Shown piece after piece: positions 13,119 to 25,309 of a stretch of DNA of 64,000 nucleotides. Where the stretch lies: the NCBI GenBank assembly GCA_019054805.1, contig JAHQIY010000020.1:744001-808000 (forward strand), read 5' to 3'. The first letter of the stretch is position 1, and every line of letters begins with the position of its first letter. Source of the stretch: Brachionus manjavacas. Taxonomy: Eukaryota; Rotifera; Eurotatoria; Ploima; Brachionidae. Both the position numbers and the translations under genes were made by a program. A model generated the notes under the pieces. It saw only the letters and a list, made by a program, of their open reading frames with translations, searched no databases and was not told the origin of the DNA.

Positions 13119-13972
13119 TTTATTAAAATTTTAATAAGCAATCTAGTCTTGAAATTATGTAAAAATTTGATAATTTAAAATTTATTACCAATTTTTTTAT
13201 TAGGAATTGTTTTTAAATATAAGAATATTTGAATAAATTTAAAATAATTTTTAAAATTCAATCTTTTAGCTTTTTAATATGAAAAAAGATTCCTTTATTT
13301 TAAAAAGTGAAATTCAAAAAATTCGATCAAATGATGTTAAAATAAAATATGAAAAAAACAAAGAAAACATCTTCATTTCTAAAATCTTCATCTTCATTAG
13401 ATTTGTCCAAATTTGGATGTTAAATTTTAAATCTTAAATTATTATTTAGACTCATATGAAATCGCTGAACGTTCAATTCTTTGAAAAAGTTATCAAAAGA
13501 TTATTTTAATTGAAAGAATTTTAAATATTTCAAAGAAAATTTTTTAAAGAAAAATAATCTGCAATAATTTCCCAAGAAAAACAATGATAAAAAATATTTA
13601 AAATTCTTACAATGTTCTACAATAAGTAAAAAGAGAAATTTAGATCGAATACCACAATTTTCTAAAGTTTTTTCTTAATTATATTAAGAAAATCACAAAA
13701 AATAAAAATAAAAAAATCTTTTATACTCTTCACACACAAAATATTTTATTTTAATTTATTTTTTAATGTCGATTCTTTTTCCTCAACATCAAACTCATCT
13801 TCTAATTAAGATTAAAAATATATTTTTTTTTTTAATGAAATGATAATCAGAAATGATCTGGAGGGGCTTGAGATCTGTATACAACTTAATCTAAGTCTAA
13901 AATTTTTTTGCAAGATTTATTTTTAAAAAATATGAGTCAAGTTTAATCAAAAGAAAAATAAATTTCAAACAT
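13119..13972. other. Intergenic, nothing recognised
   Basis: This AT-rich spacer lies between the start of ACSF2 and the end of the secreted PAN/expansin-like gene, both on the minus strand. It must contain the ACSF2 promoter and the 3' end of the neighbour. No repeats, RNA genes or open frames of note were seen. Confidence 0.4.
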
Positions 13973-14947
13973 CTATGACCAAAATTGTTTTTTTGAGCCA
14001 TCTTTACAGTCTCTTAGATAAACTGAATGACTTGTGCCATCTTCGAAATAAAATGTTACTCTATCATTGCCAGTTCCCCAGCCATCAAAAGCCCAATATC
14101 CATTACTGCCTCTATGAGCGCCATTTACGCCTCTAAACTTGGCAGAAACCACCAATTTATCATTTGTATTAAACAAACCAACATTTCTATAATAGTTATT
14201 ATTTATTTCTCCTGTGGCATGATAACATTCATATCCCGAATTTCTAAAAGTATTCTTATTAGACAATTTGGCATTACAATATGTTTGTCCTGGGGGTTTA
14301 TTGTTTGTAGCTAGTGACCAAGAAGAAGCATAAAGATCCAGGCCACCTCCTAAATTTGAGTTGGTTACAATTATATCCAATTTTCCATTTCCACAATCAA
14401 TTTCTAAAATATGACCACAATATTTTGGATCGAATTTTAGATGACCAAGCGATTCAATATTTCCTAGTGCAACTGGTAATGTAACTGCATAGTTAGCACT
14501 GGGAAGTTCACAAGCACCAACCTCGTTAGCTGCATGTCTGGTGGTCAAGACGTTTTCCTTAAGTTGACCGGAACCACTTAATGACGAATCTAAAATACCA
14601 CAAACTGCGCCTGAATGGTTCAAGAAAAATGCATTGCTTTTTGACACTGAGCCTTTTTTCATCCAACAGGTTCCGCCTCTAAAATTGGTCCAGGTGAAGT
14701 GAGTACAGCCAGGTGTTTGAACACAACTAGGACCGCATTGTTCGCCTGTTGATAAAACATTTTTTAAATTGTTTTCATTGAAGTCACAGTCTAAGGCCCA
14801 ATTAAGTTTGTTAGCGTGGTCATAGTTCCAATTTATTGCAAAAACTTCATCCAAAAATAAGTAAGCTTAGTAAAAAAATTCAATACAATGTTAAAAAATG
14901 ATAAATAAAAAAATACTTGAAATTAAAATAAAAGTTAAAATTTTCAT
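13973..14947 (-). CDS. Secreted PAN/apple plus expansin-like (double-psi barrel) protein
   Basis: A 31-nt first exon (14947-14917, start MKILTFILIS) joins in phase to 14865-13973. The resulting N-terminus (MKILTFILISTYLFLDEVFA) is a good signal peptide. The mature protein, about 285 residues, first shows a cysteine-rich PAN/apple-like region (CDFNEN..., CGPSCVQTPGCTHFTW, GGTCWMKKG). After a linker comes a region resembling the RlpA/expansin double-psi beta-barrel (YCGHILEIDCGNGKLDIIVT, GGGLDLYASSW), then a C-terminal GTGNDRVTFYFEDGTSHSV segment. PAN modules bind carbohydrate or protein and expansin-like folds act on polysaccharides, so a role in mucus, matrix or feeding is plausible but inferred. 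A TATA-like box lies about 30 bp upstream of the start. The gene is complete. Confidence 0.72.
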
Positions 14948-14977
14948 TTTTTGAATATTTAATTTTTAAACTTCTGG

Positions 14978-14985
14978 TTTTTATA
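14978..14985 (-). promoter_or_regulatory. TATA-like box of the PAN/expansin-like gene
   Basis: The minus strand reads AGTATAAAAACC across this point, about 30 nt before the start codon at 14947. This would leave a very short 5' leader. AT-rich DNA makes chance matches common, so the call rests on position and the GC-containing flank. Confidence 0.4.
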
Positions 14986-15053
14986 CTTATGGCTAGAAGA
15001 CTTAAAACGTCAATGTTTTCGTTTTTATAATTTTACATTCTACATTTACATTT

Positions 15054-15264
15054 CATTCTTCTAAATCATGAATTTTGATTTTTGAATATTTTTGGTATCT
15101 AACTAAACATGACAGTTTTGAAGGTTCTTATTAAAAAATTGATTAGAGAGCTTGAAATAATATTTTTTTAAACTGACATTCTTCTAAATCATGCATTTTG
15201 ATTTTTGAATATTTTTGGTATCTAACTAAACATGACAGTTTTGAAGGTTCTTATAAAAAAATTA
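15054..15264 (+). repeat. Two-copy direct repeat, about 88 bp each, 123-bp spacing
   Basis: CATTCTTCTAAATCATG, then TTTTGATTTTTGAATATTTT and ACATGACAGTTTTGAAGG occur at 15054-15141 and again at 15177-15264, nearly identical over about 88 bp. This is a recent local duplication in the upstream flank of the PAN/expansin-like gene. No coding sense. Confidence 0.75.
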
Positions 15265-15399
15265 AAATACCTCAACAATTAGTTTTATCTTTAAAAGAGA
15301 TCTTCTAGACATGATTAAAACCTTGAATCATAGAGTGAACATTTTTCGAGCATTTTTTTAACTTTCTTGCTTATAAACTTGGCGCGTCAATTTTAAATC

Positions 15400-15850
15400 T
15401 AATGAAACCATTTTGCTTGTTAGTAAAACATTTGAACTACTTCACCGCTATTTGCCACATACTTGTTCCTTGTTCCATACTTGTTCCATTAACACTGGAT
15501 CTAGATCTTTTTGCAGCATCGCTCTTTCACAAACTTTATTTACTATGCCAAGTATTTTTGGGTCATCTGCATAAATTCCATTCTACCTGAAACGCGGTAA
15601 GGAAGGTCATTTATGTACTGAACAAATAGCAGGGGTCTAAGTACAGATCCTTGCAGAACTCCACTCAATACCTCTGAACATTTCAAAACTCCATCGCCAA
15701 GTACAACTCGCTGAGTTCTTTTACTCAAAAATTCTTCTATCCACTTAGCCATTTTTCTACTAAACCCATAATCACGCAGTTTATAAAGAAGGCGTTGAAA
15801 ACTCTAAGTATTTCATCAATTCTGTTATCCTTTAGCAACTCACTCGTTTT
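15400..15850 (-). pseudogene. LINE reverse-transcriptase fragment (core region)
   Basis: The minus strand around 15800-15540 encodes RLLYKLRDYGFSRKMAKWIE, SGVLQGSVLRPLLFVQYIND and, after a frameshift, ADDPKIL, which corresponds to the YADD catalytic box of non-LTR reverse transcriptases. Downstream to about 15400 further RT-like pieces appear in shifted frames. The element is truncated at both ends and broken, so non-functional. Confidence 0.75.
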
Positions 15851-16239
15851 TAAGTCATTGACTTGACTTGAATTAAGACTTGAGACTTAAAAACAAGTCT
15901 GATAACTTTACAGATCCTAATTATTGAAAAACCAAAGTTGGTAAGTTTCTTTGAAATTCGATCATAACATTTTTTAATTAATTTTTATTATCTGAGTTTA
16001 AATTTCAACAAATAGGTATTCAAAAAAGAATGTTCAAAATGTTCACAAGTAAAAAAATATTTTTTTTTTGACCGAATTTAAGCAAATTTTTAACAAATAT
16101 CAAAATAAAATATATGTTTAATACTTTAAACTAACAAAATTTAAAAATGATTAAAACGAGCTCTTGATCATTTTTTATGTCTTATAAACAATAAGTTAAT
16201 TGAAAAAATGACTAAAATTTTACTTATTTTAATACTTGA

Positions 16240-16330
16240 AAAAGTTTAGTATCTATTTACTTTACCTCTTATATGCCGATAGGAAAGTCTAATTAATTTG
16301 AGGCTTTAATTAATTAATTGGTGACTTAAC
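16240..16330 (+). repeat. Copy of dispersed repeat also at 2155 and 53890
   Basis: TATCTATTTACTTTACCTCT followed by GCCGATAGGAAAGTCTAATT matches 2160-2190 and, in the opposite orientation, 53895-53950. It is short and has no coding sense. The surrounding bases from 15850 to 16958 otherwise show nothing recognisable beyond AT-rich spacer. Confidence 0.5.
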
Positions 16331-16958
16331 TTTACAGCAAATATGTTTTTAGTTATTTTCTTAATGATTAGTGCATATACAAAAATATGCAAAAATTCAA
16401 ACTATTTTATTTTGAGTTGAATGATTGTCCCATTGATTATCAAACTGGAAAACAAAAACCGACCAAGTTTCGAAAAAATTTTATTGAATAACCAATTCAT
16501 TTGTATAGCTTCTTTCTAACAGAATCTTTTTTTCACAAATTCTAAAATTATTTCTTATTGTAATTATTCAATATTGTAGATATTAGATCAATCGAAAAAA
16601 TGTGAAAAAACATGTTTTTTCAATACAAATTTTTCACATGTTCTCCTTTTGAAAGATTAAGTAATTAATCTAAAGAATGTTTTGAAAAGTAAAGCCAATT
16701 ATCTAAATATTTATATAACTTCTGAAATAAAGCTATTAAGATAAATTATCGGAATTTTTTTTTGAAAAAAGTTTACTATCTAAACAAAGTGAGAAAAAAT
16801 ATTAAGATACCTGTAAACATTTATTGCATCGTGTATAATTTTTATCAAATGTTCTAATTTTGGCAAAACACATTTTTCCACTTAAAATTGGTTGTTAAAA
16901 ATATAAAAAAGGGAAGAAAAAAAAACTTGATAAAAATATAAATTTAAATAGAAAAAAA

Positions 16959-17459
16959 ATGATTGAAGAAATAATCGAATTCAATTTGGATGAAAATAAA
17001 GAGCGTTTTTTAGTATTATTATTTAACTGCATTTATTACAACTGCGATTTGGACAAATCTTGGTCATTAATAGCCAGAAAAATAGTATTCAATCAAGAAA
17101 CTCAGATCAAAGAGTTTTGCTATTTGGTTCAAATAAACTTATGCTGTCACGACTTGTCACTTATTCATTTATGGGTTAACCAAAGTTGTCTTTCAAATTC
17201 AAAAACTAGTCATTTAATCGAAAAATTTGAGAAAAATCTACTCGGAAACAATTTAAGAAAAGTCCGAGAACCGAATATAGAAAAGAGTATTGAATACTGT
17301 GATACAATCATCGATGAATTGTATACTGATTCGAACAAAATTAATGTCGCCTATGAAGATTACGAATGGCTAATGCGCAAACACGACCCAGAACATGAAT
17401 ACTTTAACCAAAAAGAAAATGTAAATGTTAATAATTTAGAAAATTTGACATCTTTTTAA
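16959..17459 (+). CDS. Hypothetical 166-residue protein
   Basis: A single open frame with an ATG in an A-rich context. Unlike the noise frames nearby it has balanced amino-acid use and six cysteines in its first 100 residues, including CIYYNCDLDKSW and LVQINLCCHDLSLIHLW. The protein looks soluble and helical, with no signal peptide or membrane span, and is acidic toward the C-terminus (YEDYEWLMRKHDPEHEYF). I do not recognise a family. It stands alone, 2 kb upstream of the DDHD gene and on the same strand. It may be a fast-evolving animal gene, or an exon of a larger gene, though no convincing partner exons were seen. Confidence 0.55.
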   Translation: MIEEIIEFNLDENKERFLVLLFNCIYYNCDLDKSWSLIARKIVFNQETQIKEFCYLVQINLCCHDLSLIHLWVNQSCLSNSKTSHLIEKFEKNLLGNNLRKVREPNIEKSIEYCDTIIDELYTDSNKINVAYEDYEWLMRKHDPEHEYFNQKENVNVNNLENLTSF

Positions 17460-19741
17460 AATTTTATTTTTCTCATTTACTTTTAAAATTTTTTTAATAA
17501 ATATGAAATTTACAAATTCCAGTTTTGTTTTATTAATTAATATTTTAAATCATTTTAAATTTTGTTTTTATTTAAAAAAATCACTAATTAATGGATCCAC
17601 ATGTTTCAAGCGATATTCTTCTGAATTTAGATTCAACTCGAGAAAAATATTGTTTATTTTTAAAAATAAGAATGTGGAAAAAAATAAAGTTTTAAATTAA
17701 ATTATTTTTAGTTAAAATTCTTCAAATAATTTGAAAATTAGAAAATATAATATTAAATTTAATAAATTTTTGTTTACAATTAAACATTTAATTCAATATA
17801 AATTTTTTTACATTGTATTGCAAAGATAATTCCAGTGATTTAAATGTGAAAAAATGTAAAATAATTTTAGAATTTATAATTAATTGATGACGTTGTCTCA
17901 ATTGATGTGACAATTAGTGAAAAGCGACAAAAAAAGAAATTTTATAATCAAAAAAGATTGTCCCAGAATTAAGATAAGAGAAAAAATTTAAAACTATGAA
18001 TAACGATCCATAAATAAAAATTAAATTGGTTTTGGATACAAAATACTGTATTAAAAAATAAAGAGTATTATAATTCAGTATTCTTTAAATTTTAGTTCCA
18101 TTAAAGGCAGAAAAGATTGTTACATCAATTTACAAATAAAAAATTTAATTCTTTTGAAAAATTTTAGGCTATTAAAATAATAATTAAAATAATTTCAAAA
18201 ACTATTTTTTTATTTTTAAAGAAAAAAAAAGAAATTAAAAAATAAACATTTATTACTAAGTATCCAGACATGTATGTCACTGTCAATTTGTAAAATGACT
18301 AAATTAACAAAATAAAAAAAAATTAACAAAAGATAAACAAAAGAAAAGATAACAAAATTAACAAAATTCCAAAAAAATAAATTCATTATAAAATTCAAAT
18401 AAAAACATTCACATAAGGCGGCCTGGGACGTTTCTTTTGGACAAATTTAAGGGTTTCTTAAGTACTTTTTTGCTGTCAAGTGTGAAAATATGAGGTGGCC
18501 TTTTTGAAAAGCTGAGTTCAAGTTTGACTTGAATTTCTATGATAAGATTTTTCAATAAAAATAAATGATAATTAAATTGAATTGTTTTGTTTATTTTTTT
18601 TAAAGTTTATACAAATATAAATTTAATGAATTTTTTGTGGAAAAATGATTTAAAATTTGACAGCTAACTTTTGGTTTAACATTAAGAATGATTTTGAATT
18701 TTTTTTAATTCTTAAATTCCTGTTGTAAGTAAACAGTAAAATTATATTATTTTCCAAGTCATTATTTTATTTATTTATTTTATTAAAGTTAAAGTCCCAT
18801 GGACAAATTGAAATAAAAATTAATAGACAATTAAATATCTATTTTACAATCAAGTAAAAAATTCAGTTTGTTATATACAAAAAAATGATTATGATTATTC
18901 AACATACAATATCTATAATTAAAATAAAAAATACTAAATTAAAATAGTATTTTATCAAGTCGGTTAGTCCATAGTAATAATTTTGTAATTTTAAGCTATT
19001 AAATCCTGTTAAATCGTTTAAAGAAATTCAGAGAAAAAAATTATTAAAAAATTTAATTTTTTTAATATCACTGGTTTGAAATTACTAAAAACATTAAAAT
19101 TTTTACGGATAAAATTATAATAATTGATTACTTTTTCTATTAAGTTCACCTTATGTCATTATCAAAATAGAAAAGCTCATAAAATTTTCATCGTCTGATC
19201 ATTCACTCTCACTCGATGTATAAAAATTGAGTTAGCCATTTTGAGTTTTTTTACCTTTAAAAAAAAATTACTTTAATTTTTTTAGAATACATTGATATAA
19301 AATAAATTTTTCAAGAATAAAATGTCATTAATAATATGAAGTATTATTCCGAAATTACATTAAAAAATTCAAAAAAAATTTTTGAGCTAGATTAAAATCT
19401 TTTATGCGATCCTTGAGTATTATATTACTTTTTTAATTTGGAAATCCAAGTGCACAGATCATTAAGCAGACAGAAAAATAAATTTAAAAAATTTCGTTTG
19501 CAATTAAGGTAATTTAATTCGAAATAAAGTTGAATTAAATTCTACATATTTTATCCAGACAAATATTTTCCAAAATCTCTTTAAATAAGTATTGTCTTTT
19601 AAGTTTTTTAATGATAAGGTACCTTTAAAAAAAACACTCAAAAAAATTAAAAAAAAAGATAAGTAATAAGCATAATGTTGAACATGTTTTATCAAATTAA
19701 GTGTTTAATATTTTTAAATTTTATAAAAAAATTACATCGAG
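17460..19741. other. AT-rich intergenic stretch with one element tail
   Basis: Mostly unstructured AT-rich DNA between the unknown gene and the DDHD gene. Around 18830-18768, on the minus strand, a short stem (GTCCATGGGAC) is followed by an AAAT-rich tail, resembling a non-LTR element 3' end. Open frames at 17503-17700 and 18216-18398 are low-complexity and not believed. The last bases before 19742 should hold the DDHD promoter. Confidence 0.4.
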
Positions 19742-21332
19742 ATGTCTGATACATTCGAGTTTTATTGGTTTTATAAGCTTAGTGACTCGGAACCATTGTG
19801 GACCCCATTCACCATTTGCGACTGTAAAAAACTAGAGACATTTTATTTAGGAAATAGCGAGTGTAAAAAAGTTGGAGTAAAAGGCGGTAGATATGATGTT
19901 GATTTAGAGGCTAAATCTCTGATTCCAGTCTATTGGGAAACTCCAAATGGCCTAGTCAAGCGTTTTAAATGGTTCAAAAACAAAAAAGAAATACACGATG
20001 AGGAAAGCAGCCAAATTTTAAAGACATTCAACTCCTCTATTGATTCTGATGAGCCCGATCATTTTGATCATGTATGCTTCATTGTGCACGGCATCGGCGA
20101 AAGCTGCGACTTGCAACTCAGGTCGATTCTTGATTGCGGTATTTACAATTAAATACAATTAAATTCAAAAAAAAAATAATTTTTGTTTAGCTAATTCTTT
20201 TAAAAAAAAATCAAATGAGATTATAAGTGCAAATTTGTCACTGGGTTCCAAGAACGAGCAGAGTCAAGAATTTAATTCGATTGAATTTTTACCTATTTCA
20301 TGGCATGATGTCATACATTCTGATAAAAATAAGTAAAAAAATGTCCTCTTTTTTTTAACATTATTTTTCAATTGTTTAGATGGAAAGACATTACATTGCC
20401 AAGCATACCAAATCTTCGTCTATTTTCGAACACTGCCATATCGGACATGATTTTTTATGCCAATGTTGAATTCAGGAAAAAAATAATGGAAAAAGTAGTC
20501 GATAATTTAAACAAATATGTAAAAATGTTCAAAGAAAGAAATCCATACTATCGGGGGAAAATATCATTGATAGGTCACTCGCTCGGCTCTTTGATTCTAT
20601 TTGACCTTTTGTCAACTTTCATAGTGAGCTAGTTTTTTGGATGTTTCAATTTTTTAATTTTAAATTTTTAGAATGAACCAGCCGAGTCAAGTTTTGAATT
20701 TAAAGTGGATAATTTTTTTGCCATAGGATCTCCCATTGCTTTTTTTCTGACAACTAGAGGTGTTAGCTTAGCCGATTCGAATCTTAAACTCAATTGTGAT
20801 TGTTTTTTTAACATATTCCATCAAGTAATTAAATGTTAGATAAAATTGAAGTTAAATAAAAATTAGTTAATTAGCTAGACCCTTTTGCCTACAGAATCGA
20901 GCCCATGGTTCGCACCGAAACTATTCTTGAGCCGATTCAGCTGTCAAAATATAATTTAGAATTACAAAATTTGCTCTGGGGAATGCTTAGTTTAAATAGA
21001 AGTGGAAAAAATCAGCATATCCGAGTGACCAACAACGAGTATTTGAGCGATGATGAAACATTGTTCAATTATCAACAAATATGCAAGGGCTTTGAAAATA
21101 ATCCAAGGCTAAAACGCATCGATTTTGCCATAGAAAAGTCAGCTTTTGATCATTTAGACTATTTGTTGTTCCTAACAGCTCATTCAAGCTATTGGTATTC
21201 TTTAATTTAGAATAGTGAATTCTTCAAATTTAATTATTTTCAAGGGATTCATATGATCTTGTTTTGTTCATTCTCAAACAACTATATTATCAAGTCGAAA
21301 TGGACGAAAATCGCGAAGATATTGCCAAATAA
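19742..21332 (+). CDS. DDHD-domain intracellular phospholipase A1, six exons
   Basis: Exons read 19742-20138, 20191-20332, 20380-20623, 20672-20824, 20875-21194 and 21245-21332; phases agree and give about 447 residues. The N-terminus (FYWFYKLSDSEPLWTPF) looks like a WWE-type start. Next come HVCFIVHGIGESCDLQLRSI and the lipase nucleophile box GHSLGS (serine in exon 3). The C-terminal DDHD region runs from the end of exon 3: IGSPIAFFL, PFAYRIEPMV, and the final Asp/His series FDHLDYLL...HSSYWDSYDL across exons 5-6. This family hydrolyses phosphatidic acid, phosphatidylinositol or triglyceride at ER/Golgi membranes. It is shorter than DDHD2 (about 710 residues): no SAM domain appears between the lipase box and the DDHD region. 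DDHD1, DDHD2 and SEC23IP are all possible relatives, so no symbol is given. Introns are 46-53 nt. Confidence 0.9.
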
Positions 21333-22168
21333 GTGATGATTTATCAAAGATATGCAAAGATATGTATAAAAGTCAACAAAACAGTCACTTTCGTGTCTTA
21401 GCCTGAATAAGATTTTTAAATTATTGATTTTGAAAATTTTAAGAAAAAAAATAAAGTAAATAGATAAATTTTAAGTTTTAAATTAAAAAATTCTGGCGAA
21501 TATTTAGAAATTTTTGATCAACTGGACTAAATATGTATTCGAGAATATTATCTTAAAAAAGATTTTGCAAAATATAACCCATTTTAACCAAAGCGATTTT
21601 AGATAAAAATATAGTCCGAAAGAACTGACTGACTCGTGGTCATTCATCGGTCAGCCAAACATTTTTTTAATTTTTTTATATTATAATTTATACATGATTT
21701 TATAAGCCTCGATATCGTAGTCTTTTTCTAATATTTTTATTTTAAATTGTTCTTATGGTAAGGCTCAAGCTTTCCCTTCAAAGTCTCTGCATTGAGAAGA
21801 GAATTTTTTATTAAACCATTAGAAATTAAAAAGGCTAAACATTAGGATGAAGAAATAGAGGTAAATCAAAAATCCTTTTCTGGCATTCTATTGAAAATTT
21901 TTTTTTTTTTGATTCAAACAAGGCCATTTTTTTCAGCTTATCTCAGAATTGACAAAACTGCATCTTTATAGCACTGCATTCAATTAAGAGTCGGAATGTT
22001 CGATAATGATCGAAAACGAAAGCAAAATTTTTCACGATGGGAGCCTGAAGAAAATATTTAAAAAATTCTGGCTTGAAAGAGAACTAAAAGTAATAAAACT
22101 CACATGGGTTCAAGCAGAAATTATGGGCAGCTGTTCTTGGTTATTAATTAGCAATAATCTAACTAAAA

Positions 22169-22812
22169 TTACCGTAAACTCGGACTTAAAGACGCATCTA
22201 CTTCGAGAATGCGACACTGTTACTCCGTAGAGGACTATGTAAAAAAAAATCAAAAAAATCAATTTTAAATTTTTCGCGTTTAAGGCAGGATTAGGTATTA
22301 CATGCATGGTAAAGCCGAAACTTGACCCTATAACAGCATTCAATTTTTTAATTTAAACGCGACCAAAAATTTAAAATAAAAATTAAATGCGTTAATAGGT
22401 AAAGTTTTTTTCATTTATAAAAATAAAAAGAAAAGAGTAGGTAGACCAGCTAATACCACGTGACGCAAATGGAAAAATAATTAGAAATCAAAGTTATATA
22501 TTTATAGAATCATTTTATTTTAATCAATTTAATTGAAATTTTTAGGATAAAAACAATTTTTTTAAAAAGATTTTTTAATTTTTAAACGCATTTAATTTTT
22601 ATTTTAAATTTTTGGTCGCGTTTAAATTAAAAAATTGAATGCTGTTATAGGGTCAAGTTCCGGCTTTACCATGCATGTAATACCTAATCTTGCCTTAAAC
22701 GCGAAAAATTTAAAATTGATTTTTTTGATTTTTTTTAACATGGTCCTCTACGGAGTAACCGTGTCGCATTCTCGAAGTAGATGCTGCATCTATAGGTCCG
22801 AGTTTACGGTAA
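22169..22812. repeat. Long inverted repeat, arms about 225 bp
   Basis: The left arm 22169-22393 and right arm 22585-22812 are inverted copies. Shared blocks include TTACCGTAAACTCGG, TGCGACAC..GTTACTCCGTAGAG, the GCGTTTAAGGCA region, GGTATTACATGCATGGTAAA and AACGCGACCAAAAATTTAAA. The 191-bp loop between them is unrelated AT-rich DNA. Both arms show matching reading frames in opposite orientation only because they are palindromic copies. The structure could be a foldback DNA transposon; flanks show no clear target duplication. Transcribed, it would form a long hairpin RNA. Confidence 0.8.
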
Positions 22813-23879
22813 CAGTTCGAAAATTTTATTTTATGATTATTTAAATTTTTAAATCAAATTTTTAACATTAAAGTCTAAAACTTTTCCCTTTTCTGTTTTC
22901 ATAAAAAATTAAATTAAAACAAGCAAGTCGAAATATTTCAAAAAAGCCCTATTTTTTGATCAAAAAAATAATTTTCTAAATAAATATTTTTTCCTTTTTG
23001 AATCTTAAACGTTTAAATAAAAAGTAAAAATTTAAATATAAATTATTATAGACTTGGAAAATTACCTAGGTTTAAATTTGTTTAATCGATTAAAATAAAT
23101 TTTTATTTACCAACCTTTTTTAATAAAATATTTTGCAAACGTATTTTTTCACATAATAAATTGTGATGAAAGGAGAAAAAATAAGATATTTAAATGAATT
23201 TTTGATTAAATTTTTGCTAAAATAATTTTAATTAAATCAACCTCTTAAGTCTCTACTTTTTAAGTTTTTAGGAAATTTGTGATCCTAAATATTGTAAATT
23301 TTTAACTTTATCACACAATTTCAAAATATTATTAATAAAAATTTGACTTTTGACTAAAAGAATGATGCAAATATTATTCGTAATTAAAACATATAAATTT
23401 TAAATTTTAAATTAAATTAACTTTTCAATTTTCCTAGAAAAAAATATTGTAAATCCAAAAAAGGGTGCCAAGGGAAAATTAAAATTCTTTCATTATTTAT
23501 TAAAGATCTGTTCTTGCTTTTTAAAATTCATCTAAATTAAAAGCGGATACAGCCATTCGGGGTATTAAAGTATAGGTGTTTTTATTAAAATTAGCGGTGA
23601 GAAAACTTATGGGGCAATTAATAGTGTCATTATGTTTAGAGTGGCAAAAACTTTAGTTTTCTTAAAAATTAAGGACTCGTTCTTAAGTTTTCTTTATCCA
23701 TTTTTATTTTTTATTTATTCATTTTAACTTTATTGGAGTTAATGATCAAAATTTACTGATGATATTCAATTTTTTTTTTACACTAAAAGGTATTTTTATT
23801 AATTTTTTCCGATAAAATAAAACCAAGATCAAGTTGAATGTTAGAGGAAGACTTTTAGTCATTCCTTATCAATAGCCTT

Positions 23880-24540
23880 ATTATTATTATTATTAAATTA
23901 TCTGCAATAGCTCGATCCGCGGATCTAAGTACTATCGTACTTAGCTATGGCAGATTTAAACTTTAAAAAAATTTAAATCATTTTTTATATAAATATCAAA
24001 ATTGTTTTTAAAACCATTCACATTCGATTGATTCTTTACTTCAGCTGGTAAAGCGTTCCAATATGGGGCTACTCGATTTGTAAAAAAATTATGCCTTGCT
24101 GGCCATGACTTAACAGCTTGTCTGTATAGCGTGTCCTAGCTTCTTGTTGAACCTGCTGGTTCTGTTGCGAATGAACTTGGAGGTAGAAATTGGATGGAAC
24201 CACTCGATCCTGTTTAACTTTTTTCAAATTTAAAAAAATTGTATTAAGTCACCTCTAATCCGACGTTCTTCAAGGCTATTCTGTTCCAATTCTTTGAGCC
24301 TTTCTTCATAACTTTTTTTCCGGATAGATGGTACAAGTTTGGTAGCTCTCTTTTGGACTTTTTCAAGTTGCTTTATGTCATGCTTTTTGTGTGGACTCCA
24401 AGCCACTGATCGATACTCTAATATTAGTCTAAAAATTAAGACGAAGAGTAACCCAAATGTTCCGGTATCCCAATTTGTAAACGAATTCTTAAGTTTTCTA
24501 AGAATAAAATTAGCTCTGTGAATTATGGTTGTCCTATTTC
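23880..24540 (-). pseudogene. L2/CR1-like LINE 3' fragment with TAA-repeat tail
   Basis: On the minus strand, from 24540 down, pieces read RLILEYRSVAWSPHKKHD, KQLEKVQKRATKLVPSIRKK, LEERRIRGDLIQFF and, after frameshifts, FFTNRVAPYWNALPAEVK. These are the classic C-terminal motifs of L2/CR1-type polymerases. The 3' end at about 23880-23900 carries an AAT-repeat tail. Several stops and frameshifts make it dead. It belongs to the same broad group as the fragment at 9502-10031. Confidence 0.82.
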
Positions 24541-25228
24541 AAATCATCTTGTAAAATAACACCCTAAATCTCGTTCTGAGTCTGAGTTTTCGATTAAATA
24601 CAAATTATCTTATTATTATTTTATAATTTAAATATATTAAATAAATTATATAATTCAAAAAAATTTTAAATGAATAATTTAATTTGTCAATTAGAAAATC
24701 TTAATCTAAATCTTATTATAATCATCAAGAAACAAATAAGATGGTTTGCGGAGTTGGTTATAAAAATATTACAAATATTATTAAAGACTTTAGTTTAGAA
24801 AATGTATCATCTTTTTTAAAAAATATATCATTTTTAATAGGATTTTAAAGAAAATTAATTTAAAGAGAATAATAAATTGATAATTTTTTATAAAATAAAG
24901 AATTTTTTCGATATTTTTAACCTATGTCTATATTATTAATTAATTACCTTTGTCGAAATAATTTAGGTCGAAATTATAACTTACATCTGTCGAATATTAC
25001 CTTCCAAATTAACCTGACACCTGTCGAAACTAAGCAGACTCGAGTTTCTCTTGATTATTCACAATACATTTATATACATTTATCTTGAAAATTTGTCTTT
25101 TTTTATTTTTTTTTTTCAACTCCATTTTTTTAAATAACTAAATAGCTCTTTAATTATTATTTTTGTATCTCATCCTTTGATTGTTAAATGAAAAATAATT
25201 TACTTGTTTTATTTTTTTTTTTTTTTTT

Positions 25229-25275
25229 ATCAGAAGGAGCGTATGCTCGAACAGAAAACAAATAAATAATAATAA
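25229..25275 (+). repeat. Hairpin-ended retroelement 3' tail
   Basis: The perfect stem-loop GAGC-GTAT-GCTC at 25237-25248 is followed at once by GAACAGAAAACAAATAAATA. The same arrangement occurs at 51596, 53807, 54502 and, inverted, 62179. It is read here as the 3' terminus of a retroelement. Confidence 0.6.
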
Positions 25276-25309
25276 AATAAACAATCAAATACGGGAATAG
25301 TAAAAAAAT

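Noticed and set aside
17503..17700. 65-residue open frame after the unknown gene
   Set aside because: Dominated by Lys, Asn, Phe and Ser as expected by chance in AT-rich DNA; no promoter, family match or neighbour support.
22110..22844. Two similar small proteins in opposite orientation
   Set aside because: They are the same frame on the two arms of the inverted repeat, with no family match; the palindrome explains the similarity.
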